A stretch of DNA of 7,693 bases from an uncultured Rhodospirillaceae bacterium (GTDB lineage Bacteria > Pseudomonadota > Alphaproteobacteria > Thalassobaculales > Thalassobaculaceae): contig CALAHL010000246.1 in the NCBI GenBank assembly GCA_937891725.1, positions 1 through 7,693 on the forward strand, written 5' to 3'. The notes under the pieces were generated by a model, which saw only the letters and a program-made list of their open reading frames with translations, ran no database searches and had not been told where the DNA came from. Each line of letters starts with the position of its first letter. Position 1 is the stretch's first letter. The translations under genes were made by a program, and so were the position numbers. Shown here piece by piece: positions 6,284 through 7,693 of the stretch.

Positions 6284-7693
6284 TCAGTAATCCGTCGGCG
6301 CCCCGCCTTGTTCGATCCTGCGGGCCACGAACGCGTCGAGTTCCTCGGCGATGGCCGGGTCCAGCGGGGGCTGCCGGTATTCCGTAAGCAGGGTCTCGAC
6401 CGTCCTGGCCGCGTGGGTCAGGGCATCCGGTGAGCCCGCTTCGGCCCAGGTCTCGAAATTTCGCCAGTCGGACAGCATCGGCGGAAAGAAGGCCGTCTGA
6501 TAGCGTTCCTGGGTATGGGCCGTGCCGAAAAAATGCCCTGCCGGGCCAACCTCCCTTATGGCGTCGACCGCCAGGCTTGCCTCGGAGATCTCCAGCGGTT
6601 TGAGAAAGTCACCGATCATTCCGAACAGATCGGCATCCATCACCATTTTCTCGAATGACGCGGTCAGCCCGCCTTCCATCCAGCCGCAGCCGTGCATCAC
6701 GAAGTTCGCGCCGCCCATCACGACGCCCCAGAGCGAGAACATGCTTTCCCAGGCGGCCTGCGCGTCGGGGGTGTTGGCGGCGTTCACATTCGAGGACCGG
6801 TAGGGCACGCCATACCGCCGGGCCAGCTGCCCTCCGATCAGCACGGCGCGCAGATATTCTGGCGTCCCGAACGCGGGTGCGCCTGACTTCATGTCGACAT
6901 TGGAGGTGAACCCGCCATACATGGCCGGTGCGCCCGGCCTGGCCACCTGGGTCATGACAAGCCCGGCCAGGGCCTCGGCGTTCTGCTGCACCAGGGCGCC
7001 GGCGATCGTCACCGGTGCCATCGCCCCCGCCAGGGTGAACGGGGTGATCACGCTCGGCTGTCCGGCTTCGGCCATGGCGATCACCCCCTGCAACATCGGG
7101 GTGTCGTAGCGCAGCGGCGAGCTGGCATTGATCACCGTGAACAGGCTGGGCTCGTTACGCATGCGCTCGGCCGAGATGCCGCGGGCGATCCGGGCGATCT
7201 CGATCCCGTCATGGATCCGCTCGGGGCCCAGGGCATAGGCGTGAAAGGGTTTGTCGGTCAGGGTGACGAAATCGCGCAAAGCCTCCAGATGCCGGATCGA
7301 CGCGTGCATATCCACCGGCTCGACCGGATAGCCGCCGAAGACCTGGACCGCGTTCAGGACCTGGCCGAGTTTCAGCAGCCTTCGGTAATCCGCCAGGTTC
7401 CCGACCCGCCGTCCGCCCGCCAGATCCGAGACATTGGGCGCGCTCGCCACCGAGCAGACCACCAACTCACTGCCGCCGATCCCGACGCTCCGGTCCGGAT
7501 TCCGGGCGTGCAGGGTGAATGTGTCGGGAAGCGTCGAGAGACGTTCCGCCACCATTCCACGGTCGAACCGCACCCGCTCTCCCACAACCTTGGCGCCGGC
7601 GGCCTTCAGTTTTTCCAAGGCCTCCGGAAGCAGAAAATCGATTGAACGAACCCGCTGTCGCGGGAAGTAGGGGGCAGTGACATTAGACGTCTC
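6284..7693 (-). CDS. Trimethylamine methyltransferase (MttB) family protein, 5'-truncated by window edge
   Basis: A member of the MttB superfamily. These TIM-barrel methyltransferases move a methyl group from quaternary amines such as glycine betaine, or from trimethylamine in the Pyl-containing archaeal forms, to a corrinoid protein. The frame is open to the right edge. A TTG at 7618 is not the start, since the preceding codons (SIDFLLPEA) fit the family. The visible part is 469 residues; full-length members are about 480-520, so a few dozen N-terminal residues are missing. Recognisable segments are FTLHARNPDRSVGIGG, YPVEPVDMHASIRHLE, SPLRYDTPMLQGVIAMAEAGQP, ITPFTLAGAMAPVTIAGALV, HGCGWMEGGLTASFEK (visible 334-349) and GHFFGTAHTQERYQTAF near the C-terminus. 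No in-frame TAG occurs, so this is a non-pyrrolysine member. No corrinoid-protein gene is visible. The family is certain; the substrate is unknown. Confidence 0.93.
   Translation of the reverse strand, partial: ETSNVTAPYFPRQRVRSIDFLLPEALEKLKAAGAKVVGERVRFDRGMVAERLSTLPDTFTLHARNPDRSVGIGGSELVVCSVASAPNVSDLAGGRRVGNLADYRRLLKLGQVLNAVQVFGGYPVEPVDMHASIRHLEALRDFVTLTDKPFHAYALGPERIHDGIEIARIARGISAERMRNEPSLFTVINASSPLRYDTPMLQGVIAMAEAGQPSVITPFTLAGAMAPVTIAGALVQQNAEALAGLVMTQVARPGAPAMYGGFTSNVDMKSGAPAFGTPEYLRAVLIGGQLARRYGVPYRSSNVNAANTPDAQAAWESMFSLWGVVMGGANFVMHGCGWMEGGLTASFEKMVMDADLFGMIGDFLKPLEISEASLAVDAIREVGPAGHFFGTAHTQERYQTAFFPPMLSDWRNFETWAEAGSPDALTHAARTVETLLTEYRQPPLDPAIAEELDAFVARRIEQGGAPTDY

Overview
The window is high-GC DNA (roughly two thirds G+C by eye) with tightly packed genes. 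Its protein content points to an alphaproteobacterium, most likely of the Rhodospirillales/Rhodobacterales type. The reasons are a TTC38-type TPR protein, a Pyl-independent MttB-family protein, and a short exported protein ending in the PEILPNGDIIIRR motif that I associate with that class. The taxonomic call is an inference. I see no rRNA, tRNA, CRISPR array, insertion sequence or phage gene.

Layout from left to right. (1) From the left edge to 1066 (+) is the 3' part of a TPR (TTC38-like) gene that enters from outside the window. (2) Converging on it is a leftward three-gene operon, 4705 down to 1120. It encodes a LolD/YbbA-type ABC ATPase, a YbbP-type permease with duplicated FtsX-type halves, and a 103-residue exported protein. 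Both junctions are coupled, with ATGA overlaps or a Shine-Dalgarno sequence sitting on the previous stop codon. (3) Diverging from the ATPase is a tesA-type GDSL esterase gene, 4704-5444 (+). The best-supported start codons of the two divergent genes share a single CATG. (4) Converging on tesA is a leftward gene for a SnoaL/NTF2-like protein, 5469 to about 6092. It has a Tat-like leader in frame, but a much stronger ribosome binding site inside the gene. (5) A 190-base upstream region with a candidate promoter and a palindrome separates it from (6), an MttB-family (trimethylamine methyltransferase-like) gene that runs off the right edge.

The functional core is the tesA / ATPase / permease module. 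The same divergent arrangement (tesA against ybbA-ybbP) occurs in E. coli, where the transporter is thought to lift hydrophobic substrates out of the inner membrane for hydrolysis by periplasmic TesA. The unusual element here is the small exported protein coupled to the permease, which is a candidate extra periplasmic partner. The flanking genes look like separate transcription units with no evident link to this module. Overall the window is mostly recognisable chromosomal content. The most original points are the small protein, the shared start site and the nested start of the SnoaL-like gene.
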